A DNA stretch of 64,000 nt, from the NCBI GenBank assembly GCA_032622095.1, contig CP136067.1:54973899-55037898 (forward strand), given 5' to 3'. A program made the position numbers and the translations under genes. The notes beneath the pieces are model-generated. The model was not told where the DNA came from, did not search any database, and saw nothing but the letters and a program-made list of their open reading frames with translations. The DNA comes from Siphonodentalium dalli. Its lineage: Eukaryota; Mollusca; Scaphopoda; Gadilida; Siphonodentaliidae. Below are positions 45,415 through 56,786 of the stretch, piece by piece (the stretch's first letter is position 1; the number at the start of each line of letters is the position of its first letter).

Positions 45415-45702
45415 GTCTGAGACTCATTTCCAATCAGAGTAGAACACACATAGAGCGAAAAAATTTGTAGTTTCATACCCTCGGGCATCAGTAAATTCAC
45501 ATGTACCGTGGTTAGATGAAATTATTTTCCAACTCATCACCCTTTGATGCCTGTTTTCCTAGAGACGGCATTCCTTTCATTGGGTCTTTGCATGTCAGGC
45601 AGTCGTTTACTTGACTCTCCGTGAATATGGAGATATTATACCAGACCTGATTGCTCAAGGAAATTGCATCATTTTACGACCTTTTACATTCCACAGTGCA
45701 AC
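45415..45702 (+). repeat. repeat E, copy 2
   Basis: Direct copy of 43858-44140, about 1.56 kb away. The copies stop matching at 'cagtgca', after which the flanks differ. Confidence 0.85.
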
Positions 45703-46162
45703 GTGCCATTAATTTTAGCAGGAAACCACGCCGATTACAGATAATTTTGAGAAGAAAATTGCTCAATTTTGTCATATTACCACTGTTATTTCCAATAGCT
45801 GCAATATCGTAGATCTTCACAGCTCTTTGAGAATAAACAGGGATTGTTAGTATATATTACGCGATAGGATAGATTCTGTTTCAACGCCCATATTAAAATG
45901 TCAGACTCGTTCACATGCCCTTTGAATTCTCCTTGAAACTTGTTTGTATCAGTGGCTATTTATGTGCACCAAAAACCTTGTTTACCAATTTATCCCAGGT
46001 TAATTGTTGTTTTTCACTCGGTCACATTTCAATGTGCTTACATACATGTAAATGTAAGCTCTGGAATTGTTGAAAGTTTAGCAATATCCACCATTGGCAA
46101 GCTATATATTTTTTATGTAGCCAGTCATTTCCCCACTTTCTGCATGTAGACCAACACTCGTA
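45703..46162. other. no recognised feature
   Basis: Nothing supportable. The 69-codon frame at 45940-46149 has no recognisable domain. Confidence 0.45.
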
Positions 46163-46345
46163 ATAGATCATCATCATTATCATGTCATCATTATCATCAG
46201 CAACGTCATTACCATAGCCATAATCAACATTGTCATCATCATCATAATCATCATCATCATCATAATCATCTTCATCATCATAATCATGCACCATATCCCT
46301 CGTCTTCCCCATATCATCATCATTATCATCATTGTCATGGTCTAC
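46163..46345. repeat. (ATC)n-like microsatellite
   Basis: Imperfect 'atcatcatcattatcatc' array. It produces an artefactual Asp-rich frame on the minus strand. Confidence 0.9.
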
Positions 46346-46488
46346 AGCAACAACAACATCATTATTATTATTGTCATTTAATATCGTCATAATCACTGTT
46401 GATTCAACATGCAGATTTTGATTATCAATCAATCTTTCTCACCCCTATCTAATTAAGATGCCTTGGCCCTTCTGAATTTCAGGATTAA

Positions 46489-46718
46489 CCTTTTCATGAC
46501 AGGAGCTGTTCCAGTGCATTCTCTTATATATGCGAGTCTCTCATAGGGAGTCTCGCATTTATAAGAGATTGACCTGGCTTACAATGTCAAGGTAAATAAT
46601 GTTAGGCAAACGTATTCTCTTATATATGCAAGTCTCCCAGTGGGAGACTGGCATATATAAGAGAATACATTGGCACAGAGTTTTCCCAAAATTTTAAGAA
46701 GCTCCAGTCATGGAAGGG
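46489..46718. mobile_element. family B1 twin-hairpin element, copy 5
   Basis: TTAA at 46485-46488; the right target reads TTAT. Ends 'ccttttcatgacaggagc' and 'gctccagtcatggaaggg'. Confidence 0.82.
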
Positions 46719-46722
46719 TTAT

Positions 46723-47111
46723 TAAAATGAAGCAAATAGTATAGAGTTTTTCCTTGTCTTTTGGAATAAATGCCATGGCTATTGATTAAGTGCTAATTTT
46801 ACAGAGACTGATAGTACATTGCTCAGTTAAATATATTCCTGTGTAAATCATTTTTAATAGGACTTCTTATAAAAATGTATTAATAGTTCCAGACCAAACA
46901 AATTTTATTGCAAAATTTATGTTATATATCTTGTTAGCTTTTCTTTAAATCATCAAAACATAAATAACATCAATTAGTAGAAACTTCTGTATCTAACGAG
47001 ATCTAACAAGTCTCTTCCAGTAAACACTTCTCGGCTCAAACATGTTTACTTTTCTAAATTAAAAGCAAAACATCTTTTGGTGAATATCAGCCTGGAACTA
47101 TGAATACATTT
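46723..47111. other. no recognised feature
   Basis: AT-rich. Nothing recognised. Confidence 0.45.
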
Positions 47112-47115
47112 TTAA

Positions 47116-47592
47116 CCCTTTATATACTAAATACTCATTGATGAGTAGTTCCTCACGAAATGTTCAGATAATAAGTTCAACAAACGACCATGATAGGTCA
47201 TTTGTTGAACTGATTATCTTAACATTTCTCTACAATAAATAGGACTCATTCTGTACTTGTATTAACTGTTGTCTCCTTATTTTCCTGAAAACCCTTCCAG
47301 ATGAACAATAGACCATTCCAGTGTACAGTAATGCCCTTAGTAATCGACTCCTTAACCACAGCAGATTATGGGTAACTTTTCAGGATTTAGTCGGAAATAT
47401 GGCTTGTTGTCATTCATCGGAAAGCTCTCAGCTTGCTGCCATTCATCACTGACAGCTTTCCGATGAAAGGCAACAAGCCATATTTCCGACTGAAAAACCC
47501 ATAATTCTGCTGTGGTTAAGGAGTCGATTATTTAGGGCATTACTGTATACTTTTGTCAGTGAATGGGAGAAACCCATTCAGTATACAATGGG
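47116..47592 (-). mobile_element. family D element split by a family A copy
   Basis: TTAA at 47112-47115, right end 'cagtatacaatggg'. The complete central foldback ('gataataagttcaacaaacg' and complement) is retained. Family A lies at 47326-47545. Confidence 0.8.
47326..47545. mobile_element. family A palindromic MITE, copy 12
   Basis: 220 bp. The loop is enlarged by a partial duplication ('gcttgctgccattcatcact') and the right arm has lost part of 'ctaaatcctgaaaagtta'. TA both sides. Confidence 0.9.
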
Positions 47593-47639
47593 TTAGCCAG
47601 TACTAATAAAACCCAGATTCATTTCAGGGTGTTTGAGAT

Positions 47640-47960
47640 TATTGCCATGAAGCCTGAGCTTAGTTAGTCCAAGTCTTCTCGTACTAAAACTAGCTAAGAT
47701 TTTGGGATGGAGATGCTAGTATTTAAATACTAGCATCTCCATCCCAAAATCTTAGCTAGTTTTAGTACGAGAAGACTTGGACTAGAGCTTAGTGTGCCTG
47801 TCATTTGCAGAATGAGGTCCCCAGAGGGTGAAATTAGTGATACTATCCCGCATAGTGGACTAGCATAACTAAATTCTCCCTCAGGGGACCTCATTCTGCT
47901 TAGGCCTCATCTTCTCTGGAAAGTTTTTTTATTATCAAATTTCGATAGAAACTTCTTCAC
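47640..47960 (+). mobile_element. family C foldback element, copy 9, with nested MITE
   Basis: Outer end 'gaagcctgagcttag', interrupted by the element at 47664-47784, resuming 'gagcttagtgtgcctgtcat', then the core (47808-47900) and the extension start. Confidence 0.78.
47664..47784. mobile_element. 121-bp palindromic MITE, relative of the 1.3-kb element at 39617
   Basis: GAGCTTAG duplicated on both sides (47656-47663, 47785-47792). The ends TTAGTCCAAGTCTTCTCGTA and TACGAGAAGACTTGGACTA match those of 39617-40941, including the extra T at the left end. The whole element is one near-perfect palindrome centred on 'agtatttaaatact'. Confidence 0.93.
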
Positions 47961-47984
47961 ATAGATTCTATCTCTTTTTAGCTC

Positions 47985-48330
47985 ACCTGAGACGAAGTCT
48001 CCAGTGGAGCTATAGTCATCACTCCTCGTCCGTCCATCCGTCCATCAACAATTCTTTAAACATCTTCTTGGAACCATAAGACCGAATGGGTTCATATTTG
48101 GCATGGATGTTCCCTAGGTGACTCACATTCAGATTTGTTCAAATGAGGTCACCCGGTCAAATAGTTGCGAAGCTAGGACCATAACTCTTTCCCACCATAG
48201 TAATTCTTACAATGACTTCTCAAATTTCATTGGGCCGAATGAGTTCATATTTGGTACAAAGGGTCCTTGGGGGACTGTGATTCAGATTTGTTCAAATTAG
48301 GTCACTGGGTTGAATGTGGGCGGAGCCAGT
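47985..48330 (+). repeat. dispersed repeat K, copy 1
   Basis: 'agctcacctgagacgaagtc', 'cgtccgtccatccgtccatc', 'gttccctaggtgactcacat' and 'cagatttgttcaaatgaggt'. The first motif is familiar from many marine invertebrate genomes (recalled). Related to 50085-50400. Confidence 0.65.
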
Positions 48331-49724
48331 GACATAACTCAAACTTCTTTTTTTTAAATTCAGATTTTTGGAATTTTCACCTTGCTCAATTTAACAAACA
48401 AATAAATAATTTTTTTAACCTGTTATAAACTTTGAAAAAAGTGACACCATTATAACATCTGCAGAGTTATGAATCTTTAATGAAATTACAGAAATATTCC
48501 ATTACCCATCCCCTCCCACATGTCCCAGACGTTGCCGAGCTAATTTTACACCTAAATTGCCGAAGAATTTATGAGAAAACTGATTTTATTGTGGAAAAAT
48601 ATGATACAATAATAGTCTTCTTCTTATGAAATAATGTTTCAAATATCAAGGACATGTATTTAGGTGATTAGCCAAAGAATTGCGGGTGAATATTTTGCCG
48701 AAGAATATTCACGACAATTAAGGGGCATAACTCCTTGTCACCCAAGGGAAATAACTCCAAATAAGGATTTTTTTGCAAAAATCCAATTGAAAAATGGCCC
48801 ACAACCTGCTATATTCAATATTGGTTTTCTGAGACAGTATTCCAACGATGATGATCTGATAAATCTTTCTACTGTCTTTCTCATTTTAAAAACTTGTAAG
48901 AGTAAATTAGGGTCTAGTTCTGGTATAGCTGGACCATATGTGAGGAGCCACACAATGCAGGAGCCGATTTAGACTTTAGTTGCGACTGTTTACTACGAAA
49001 ATAGCTAGGTTTTTTAATTGAGGAAAATGGCAATCTTGACTGTCAAAAAAAAAAAAAAAATTGTGATATATAATTAAATCTCTAACTACAAGCTTATCAT
49101 CATTGTGCTATAAATAAAATGACACATATGCATGTGGTCTAAACTGTCACGAAGGCACGCTGGGGCCTGTGGGAGTTTATAATCACGCCGTTTGTTTTAA
49201 TTAATTACGTTTTTACCTTGAAAAATAGGTGATTCATTCAGCAAAAACGGCAATTTTGACTATTAAAAAAACTAATAAAACAATCTAAAGTACACATAAT
49301 CTTTATTGTAATGTCAGGTTGTCATACTATCATGTTTAAATTAGTTAATGCATTGGTAAAATGCAGATCTTTCATATAAATAATTGTCTAAAAATATTTT
49401 TCTGAAATTGTCGGCCATCTTGGATTTCCGACTGCGGATCTTACATTTTGTTTACAAACTTATTTCATTATTTTAATTTTCAAACGTTTTAAAAGGATTA
49501 AAAATCAGATATATACTGCAGAATTTAATTAGAAACAATTAAAACAATAATTTTATTAAACTTGAAAAACTTTTTTATTATTGTCATACAGTTGTGATCA
49601 AAATAATTACGGTTACAATTATGGCCGATATTATCGGCCCTGACAATTTACCAACCAGACATTTGGGCCGATAATATCGGCCCCTGGCAATCAAAGAGTT
49701 AAGTATCAAATTGAAATTTTGTTT
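48331..49724. other. no recognised gene; possible old TTAA element end
   Basis: 'gcatttgggccgataatatc' plus 'ggcc' and 'ggccgatattatcggcc' (49622-49685) are inverted to each other and end at 'caaagagttaa'. This could be one end of another TTAA element, but no partner end was found. The 102-codon frame at 48664-48972 has no recognisable domain. Confidence 0.4.
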
Positions 49725-49990
49725 TAGTTACTTTTTGACTTTTTCCCTTCTGTTCAGTTTCTATGTCCCCCTAATATGCAGAAGATAAAATGCATAATTG
49801 AGTTGCTCAATGGGAGTGCATTACAAACTTCAACTGTAGAACTTCAATCTGATCCTAGGTTTCCCATGGCTGTTGAGGCCTAATTATACTGAGGATGAAT
49901 CCGGTGATGCTAGCCCACCCATATTGTCATTAAATTCACCTTTTGGGGACCTCATTCTGCAAATGTCAGACACTATATTCAGACTTGGCC
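49725..49990 (-). mobile_element. family C foldback element, copy 10
   Basis: Extension on the left ('tatgtccccctaatatgcag', 'gaacttcaatctgatcctag'), core on the right with one eroded arm ('gaggatgaatccggtgatgc'). Confidence 0.65.
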
Positions 49991-50084
49991 GGCATATTAT
50001 TTTCTTAACCACCACTTATCCAGATGAAATCATACCCTGATTTTTCAAAGAAACATTGGGGGGTATATTGGATTGAATTTGTCT

Positions 50085-50400
50085 TCTGTCTGTCAGGCGG
50101 TTCCATCCGTCTGTCTGTTGGGATGTCTATCCATCCGTCTATCAACAATTGTTTTCTTCTCCATATTATTAAAGACCAAATATGTTTATATATTTCAGTG
50201 TGCATGTTCCCTAGGTGACTCACAATCAGATTTGTTCAAATAAGTTCATCAGATCAAATAGGTGCAAAGCTAGGGCCATAACTCTTTCCCTTCATAGTAA
50301 ATCTTAAATTATTTCTTCTCAAGAACCATTGAGCCTATGTTAGCTTATATTTGGTATAGATGGGTCTTGGGTGACCGGGTTCAGATTTGTTCAAATGAAG
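50085..50400 (+). repeat. dispersed repeat K, copy 2
   Basis: 'gtctgtcaggcggttccatc', 'gttccctaggtgactcacaa', 'cagatttgttcaaat' and 'agctagggccataactcttt', collinear with 48010-48300. Confidence 0.6.
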
Positions 50401-50409
50401 TCATTTTTA

Positions 50410-50605
50410 GGAAATGAGGTCCCCAGAGGGTGAATTCGTTGATGCTATTCCACCTTGGGGAATCGTGTCATTAAATTCACCTTTTGGGTACCTCATTCTG
50501 CAAAGGTCAGACACTAAATACAGACTTGGCTGTTCCAATATTATTTTCTTAACCACCACTTATCCAGGTGAAATCATACCCTATTGGATATTGGGGGGTA
50601 TTGCT
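50410..50605 (+). mobile_element. family C core, copy 11, with duplicated flank
   Basis: Core 50416-50505, followed by 'ttaaccaccacttatccagg' and 'gaaatcataccct', also found after copy 10 at 50008. Core and flank were therefore duplicated together. Confidence 0.7.
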
Positions 50606-51339
50606 ATTACTAGATGAATGGATCTCATAGATGGTGATTCACATTTGTTCTAATAGGGGCAGAGATAAGAGATTTAACTCTCCTCTATCCTGTTTGGTAC
50701 TGGTATAATAATATTGATTTCTAGGCAGCCTGGGTGGGGGCAATGGGGAAGGAGTGTAGAGGGGGTGGAGTTTTGACCCCCTACTTTGATCAAAATTTAA
50801 ACAGTTGAAAATGTCATGCCTGGTATAACATTAGTTGTATATTAGATGTTCACATCAAAAATAGGTTAGAATTGTTCTCATAGTTTGGTTTGATTTTCCA
50901 ACATGTATGTTTTTAAACCAACAGCCCATATGTTCCTACTTCAGGTTAAACTGTTGGACATAATTGGCCACAAATTTTAACTTTATGGGGTTGGTAATTT
51001 TCAAATGTTTGAGAGCTTGAAGTACTTGTATCAGTTGTAAAATTCAACCTAAGAGGGATGTGCAAAAGGATTTTTGTGAACTTAGTACTGTGGTATGGTT
51101 GTCTTCTTTAAAAGGTAAGAGGTTGGAGATTTGTCAGTGGTGTGCAATTAGAAATTTCAAGTTGAAGAGCCCTGCTCATCTGAGAACCTCCAGCTATGTC
51201 CATGTTAAGAACTGCTTAAGTGATATTGTCACGTACTGACTCTTGTAGTCTTCAGAGTCCCAGTCTTCTCATTCTTTACAGTCTGGTGAGTGACCCACAG
51301 TCATTGACTGTCTTGTTTAGGTTAGACAACACATTGCAT
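50606..51339. other. no recognised feature
   Basis: A G-rich passage (50725-50775) occurs. No coding domain or RNA gene. Confidence 0.45.
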
Positions 51340-51560
51340 AACTAGTAATTGAGGTTCCCAATGGGTGTACATCACAACATTCACCATTTGAGAACTTCAA
51401 TCTGAGTCTATATCTCCCATAGCAGATGAGACCATGCAGAATGAGGTCCCCAGAGGGCGAATTTGGTGATGATCGCCCACTATGCGGATAGTGTCACTCA
51501 ATTCACCATCTGGGGACCGCATTCTGAAATTGACAGGCACACTATTAAACTTGATTGCCA
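51340..51560 (-). mobile_element. family C foldback element, copy 12
   Basis: Extension 'attgaggttcccaatgggtg' and 'atctcccatagcagatgaga', then core 51438-51535. Confidence 0.72.
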
Positions 51561-51938
51561 TGTTGATTTTATACCATCAATATCACAGATAATGTTTAAG
51601 TTATATATAAAGCCTTCCTTAATTGTCACATAGGGGCGCCATAATCATCCCAAGAAAAATGGGAGGGGCAAAACCTCCAGAAAAGGGCTACTTTTTAATC
51701 AGAGATTTAAGGATAAATTCGGAAAAGACTAGAGTTTTGCTACTCATTGAGCAAAATAACAGTTCTCTTTCTATTGTATATAAATGTATTTCTTACAATT
51801 TTGAGGAGCATGCATGATCATAATTAAGGTCACTTTCCGACCTTTGTCCCCACCCTGGTGGAGGACTTTGTCCCCACCCTGGTGGAGGACAAGAAGGGTG
51901 GCTGCCCTCATTCTCTGACTCCCCTCTCCTTGAGCATA
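51561..51938. other. no recognised gene; small tandem repeat
   Basis: A direct repeat 'ctttgtccccaccctggtgg' plus 'agga' occurs twice (51841, 51868). Nothing else. Confidence 0.5.
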
Positions 51939-52151
51939 CAGTAATGCCCTATTTAATCGACTCCTTAACCACATCATAATTATGGGTAACTTTTCAGGAT
52001 TTAGTTGGAAATATGGCTTGTTGCCATTCATCAGAAAGCTTTCAGGGAGAGCTTTCCGATGAATGGCAACAAGCCATATTTCCGAATAAATCCTGAAAAG
52101 TTACCCATAATTCTGCTGTGGTTAAGGAGTTGATTACTTAGGGCATTACTG
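51939..52151. mobile_element. family A palindromic MITE, copy 13
   Basis: Full 213 bp, TA both sides, loop 'ctttcagggagagc'. Confidence 0.92.
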
Positions 52152-52574
52152 TATGTAGCACACATCATTAGCCTGGAACTCTAAATACATCTTACAACCA
52201 GAAATAAAACTATTATTTGAGGATGCTATTTTCTTTTTATATGATAGACCTTTGAAGTTTTGTGGGCCTTTCTTGTGCATATGAATGCAGCATAGTGCCA
52301 TCGATGTATTTTTATAGTGGTGCTGTGTTGAATGATTTGGGTCTGAGATAGAAGGTCAGTGTTTATAGCACAGAACTCCCTGATCAGTTGGTTGTAGATT
52401 CAGAGGAATAATAGCTTAATGGTGATGGCTCATAATGCAACACATGGTTGTGATCCAGTTATTTTGCTGGAATTAATGTTCTGGTGGTAATTTCTTATGT
52501 TAACTATTCAGCTACCAACATCTTTTGATTTGATCCAATTTACCCATGTATATAATTAGTTCAAGGTTCTCTTT
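52152..52574. other. no recognised feature
   Basis: Nothing supportable. Confidence 0.45.
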
Positions 52575-52855
52575 TTTACTTTAGTCTCAGTCCAAATTAT
52601 AGCCGTTTTGACTCCATCTCAGTCAATTTGTCCATTTTGATTCAGTCTCAGTCTCAACTCACTTCATTTAGCCATTTTTACTCAGTCCACATAGCTGTTT
52701 CAAATCTGTCTCAGTCCATATAGCCATATTTACTCGGTTTCAGGCCATATAGCAATTTCAACTCAGTCTCTGTTAATTTTGACTCGGTCTCAGTCCATAG
52801 AACAGATTTGACGCATTCCTAATACCTGTTTTGACTTAGTCTCAGTTCACAGTTC
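52575..52855. repeat. diverged minisatellite, ~35-bp period
   Basis: About eight units of 'actcagtctcagtccatata' plus 'gccattttg', with substitutions and small gaps. Confidence 0.75.
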
Positions 52856-52959
52856 AGAGCTTTCCAATGAATGGCAACAAGCCATATTTCCGACTAAATC
52901 CTGAAAAGTTACCCATAATTCTGCTGTGGTTAAGGAGTTGATTATTTAGGGCATTATTG
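52856..52959. mobile_element. family A fragment (right half), copy 14
   Basis: Begins at the loop-proximal 'agagctttccaatgaatggc' and ends 'gggcattattg'. Confidence 0.82.
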
Positions 52960-52967
52960 TATTCTTG

Positions 52968-53121
52968 CTTAGGGCATTACGGTATGCTTAGGAAATAGAA
53001 AATATGCAGAACTTTACCATTGAAGAATTTTCATGTCTTGACACAAGAATTGTTGTACAGCATGTAGCCTAGAGAGTAATCTAGAAGGTTTAATGAGTGC
53101 ACCAAGCTCAGTGATCATTTA
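52968..53121 (+). repeat. duplicated segment, copy 1 (uninterrupted)
   Basis: From 'agggcattacggta' through 'ggaaatagaaaatatgcaga', 'tagtaatctagaaggtttaa'-type sequence to 'agctcagtgatcattta'. It recurs at 53335-53440 plus 53801-53832, where a family F element splits it. Confidence 0.8.
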
Positions 53122-53334
53122 CAGTAATGCTCTAAATAATCGTCTCCTTAACCACAGAAGAATTATGGGTAATTTTTCAGGATTTAGTCGGAAATAAGGC
53201 TTGTTGCCATTCATCGGAAAGCTCTCACTGAGAGCTTTCCGATGAATGGCAACAAGCCATATTTCCGAATAAATCCTGAAAAGTTACCCATAATTCTGCT
53301 GTGGTTAAGGAGTCGATTATTTAGGGCATTACTG
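53122..53334. mobile_element. family A palindromic MITE, copy 15
   Basis: Full 213 bp lying between the two copies of the duplicated segment. Confidence 0.92.
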
Positions 53335-53832
53335 TATATGTAGGAAATAGAAAATATGCAGAACTTTACCATTGAAGGATTGTCATGTCTTGACACAAGA
53401 ATTATTGTACAGATGTCGTCTAGATAGTAATCTAGAAGGTTTAAAGGTATATTATGGACTTGTTCGGGTGCGTTGAACTGATAAGTTAGTATGCAGGTGC
53501 TATGCCAACTGGAGGAATATAGTATTCTACTAACATCGCCGAAAATCTCAAGCAAATCGACCGTACCACTTCATAGAAAACTACGCTCAATTGTAAATAT
53601 TTACATCTCGATTCGGGATGCAACTATTAGCGATAAACTAACGAAAACGATTTCGCCATCAAGATTCAATGCATGTAATTAATATATAAGAATGATGGTT
53701 GTCAATTTTGATATATATTTTTGTTATAATAACTACTTTGAGCAAGTTTATTCTTCATTTCTATTTTATCACCCTACCGGAGTGTTTCACATCACTTTAA
53801 CACCGAGTGCACCAAGCTCAGTGATCATTTAG
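53335..53832 (+). repeat. duplicated segment, copy 2 (interrupted by family F)
   Basis: Left part 53335-53444 and right part 53801-53832 ('gagtgcaccaagctcagtga') match copy 1 across the insertion. Confidence 0.8.
53445..53796 (+). mobile_element. family F element, copy 3
   Basis: TTAA at 53441-53444 and 53797-53800. The sister segment at 53085-53100 ('gaaggtttaatgagtgc') shows the uninterrupted TTAA target, so both ends are defined. Length 352 bp, no ORF. Confidence 0.9.
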
Positions 53833-54271
53833 TTCTCAGTTTAATATATAGAGGGAGAAGCTTCCAGCTTTTAGGTCAATTCAGCACAGTGCCAGTAAAT
53901 ATAAGGTGCTTAAAGTGTAAATCCTGGTTCAAAATTCTCAGAGAATTGTACTCCATAGCTTTGCACTGTTCACGTTGTACATAAACTCTATAATTTCATA
54001 TTCCTTAGGGCATATTAATCTATCTCAGTTAAATTCTCTTTGTAACCTTTGCTGAATGCTGAGGAAATAAATGTCAATGCGATACCTTTACCACTATTAA
54101 ACCATAAAACCAGGTTCAAAATTATTAGTGAGGCATTTTCCATGGCTTTGCACTGCTCTTACTCTGAATAAACTCTTATGATTTAATATTCGTTGGGGCA
54201 TATTAATCCAACCAAGGCTTTTCACTGTTCTGGAGGGAATCTTTGCTAGGGGAAATAAATACCACCATATA
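53833..54271. other. no recognised gene; weak direct repeat
   Basis: Two related passages 'ggttcaaaattctcagagaa'/'ggttcaaaattattagtgag' followed by 'ccat.gctttgcactg.tc' occur at about 53930 and 54113, roughly 183 bp apart. Confidence 0.5.
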
Positions 54272-54484
54272 CAGTAATGCTCTAAGTAATCGACTTCTTA
54301 ACCACAGCAGAATTATGGGTAACTTTTCAGGATTTAGTCGGAAATATGGCTTGTTGCCATTCATTGGAAAGCTCTCCCCAAGAGCTTTCCGATGAATGGC
54401 AACAAGCCATATTTCCGACTAAATCCTGAAAAGTTACCCATAATTCTGCTGTGGTTAAGAAGTCGATTACTTAGAGCATTACTA
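54272..54484. mobile_element. family A palindromic MITE, copy 16
   Basis: Full 213 bp. The right end has mutated to 'attacta'. Confidence 0.9.
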
Positions 54485-54632
54485 TATACCTTACAATCTG
54501 CCATAAGTATTCATATCAAACTGATTTCTCTCTATCATAGATGTTTAAACTTGGTACAAAGATGATCTGCAGATTTCTGTTTGTTTATGACATGTTACTA
54601 GAAATTATGTTCTCCAGAACATCTCACTCGCT

Positions 54633-54855
54633 ACCCTTTCTTTACTAAATGAATTCTCCTATTCAGTTATAAAAGTATGAAGTGGTGTTCAGGGAATCTA
54701 AGCAAGCGAAAAGATAATACAAGTGCATAAGGATTCCTATTCAATGTTCAGATAATAAGTTCAACAAGGGTATGGTCATTTTATTGAACTTATTATCTGA
54801 GCATTTTCAAAGGGAACTATATACTCATCAATGAGTATTTTAATAGTACAGAATG
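54633..54855 (+). mobile_element. family D element
   Basis: Left 'ccctttctttactaaatgaa', central foldback 'cagataataagttcaac'/'gttgaacttattatctga'-type, right end 'tagtacagaatg' with TTAA at 54856-54859. Confidence 0.72.
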
Positions 54856-54859
54856 TTAA

Positions 54860-55246
54860 GTTCACACATTTTAAGTCAAATAGACGGAGATACATGTATA
54901 CTGGATTGAATTTGTCCATCATCTGTATGTCTGTCCCTCTGTATTTTTGTACATGTACATGTATATATCTCAGACTTGGGTTATCAGGTCCCTGTCTATC
55001 ATTGCAGATATCTTGGTTAGGCCAATATAAATAAATTGCTTGATTTACAACCAACTTATTCTGAAAAATGGTGTCGGAGGGTGAATTTTATTTTTTATAT
55101 TTGATTCTTCCTAACATAAATAATGGTCATGGTAAGTTCTAGATATTGAAGCAGTATCCTATCTTATATAATACAAGGTGATTCAGATTGTCCAGTTTGA
55201 TAAAAAATATACTGATTTATGGGTCTTTGAGACGTAATTTTAATGG
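54860..55246. other. no recognised feature
   Basis: Contains 'gtacatgtacatgtatatat' at 54949. Nothing else. Confidence 0.45.
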
Positions 55247-55250
55247 TTAA

Positions 55251-55642
55251 CCCTTTACCCAACAGAAGGGCCCTGTGCTAATGCATTCTCTTATATATGC
55301 GAGTCGACCATAGGTCGCCTCGCATATATAAGAGAATGCATTGGCTTAACACATTAAAAATTATAAAATTGTTAAAGAATGTAAGAAAAAATGGTAAAAA
55401 GTGTTAAAAAAAGATTGTTTTTAGGCCAATGCATTCTCTTATATATGCGAGGCGACCTATGGTCGACTCGCATATATAAGAGAATGCATTGGCACAGGGC
55501 ATAACTGTAACTATCACAATGTGGTCAAGGAGCCGGTTCCAATGATATCCATATGTGTATGGTTCTATTGAGACAGACCGAAGATATTTTAGGCTGTTGA
55601 AGCTTTATTTGGCCGGTTTTGGCCGGTTTGTTGGGTAAAGGG
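55251..55642 (-). mobile_element. family B2 twin-hairpin element, copy 3
   Basis: TTAA at 55247-55250 and 55643-55646. 392 bp, both hairpins perfect; probably one of the youngest copies. Confidence 0.92.
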
Positions 55643-55646
55643 TTAA

Positions 55647-56782
55647 GGCATGAGAAAAAAGTATATAAAAATTATCCAAATAAAAAACAAATTTAGGAGG
55701 GTGCTAAAAATAGGGTCCGTAGGAGATGTAAATCTGGCAATTTTTTTATATTGGCCTTACTGGTGTCAATTCTCAGTGGATTTTAGTATGAGGTTTGCCA
55801 TCAGGAATATTTGATGTCCATGAAATTTGGTATCTAGGTTCACCAACAGGAGAACTTTCAAAAGTCTGTCCAATGACATTTTCAATTGCAAGTATAGAGT
55901 TTTATTCACGCCCATCTAAGTTTGTGCACTGGGATTAAGATGATTATTCAGCCTCTCCAGTATTTTAAAGTGAATATTGTGTTATGTGGTCATTTAATAG
56001 CCACCCAACTATAGTTCCGCTGGATCAATTCCTTATAGGTGCAGATCGGTGTTCCAAGAGTATCGGGGTGCATGTTTGTCAATTGCTTACTGTGAGGGAC
56101 TGGCATAGTGGTCAAAACATGCAGGATGTGGTTCAAAAGTGGAATTAAAACTCTCAGTCTCTTCTAAGTTTTCTACATCCATAAAGCTGATGTTTTGATA
56201 TACCGTAGTCTAGTGGTTGAAACGACCCTAAAATCCAATACCAATCAGCTTTAATTGGTAGCTTGTTCTGCTCAATTGTTTGTGAACAAGCCTGTTATTT
56301 TTATACTGTGTCTTTATAACGCAGATATTGGCGCTCCGTTTGCCTAGCACCTGATGTTATTTTACCATACAAGCATTCCGAGGAATGCGGCCATTTATTC
56401 CATTGTGGTTATGTGACTTAAGCAGTTAGAGTCCTGACACGAGCCCTCCCGGATGCACACGGGTGTGTTAACACCCACAGTAAAATTGATCACAATCAGT
56501 GCAATATATCCAATGACAAAATCGAAGTAGTTAATGGGCCACCTAAACAATGAGACACAATCAACCATTGAGTGCTATCTAATAGCTGTGACGTTATTGA
56601 GATAGCAAGCAGGTCACTATGTCATTGTGTTAATAACAGATTGGTTTGAGAAAAATCAATGGCATTGAACTGCATTGTAGAACTGAGATAGAACTGCATT
56701 GTAGAACTGAGATAGGTTGCTGAAATATAATTGTCTGATGCTCACGCAGCAGGATACAACAAATCAAGATTCTGGCATTCAG
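55647..56782. other. no recognised gene; dispersed repeat fragment
   Basis: 'catgaaatttggtatctagg' plus 'ttcacc' (55828) relates to the repeat at 1-335. A short tandem duplication 'tgcattgtagaactgagata' occurs at 56670 and 56695. Nothing else was recognised. Confidence 0.45.
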
Positions 56783-56786
56783 TTAA

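Noticed and set aside
43858-45702. A complete LTR retrotransposon with repeat E as LTRs
   Set aside because: The interior holds only F and B1 elements, with no primer-binding site, polypurine tract or coding remnant.
46022-46432. A 136-codon Asp-rich frame that looks like an acidic protein
   Set aside because: It is a read-through of the (ATC)n microsatellite.
48331-49724. A further TTAA element ending at 'caaagagttaa' (about 49700)
   Set aside because: Only one end could be seen; no matching 'ttaactctttg' terminus at a sensible distance.
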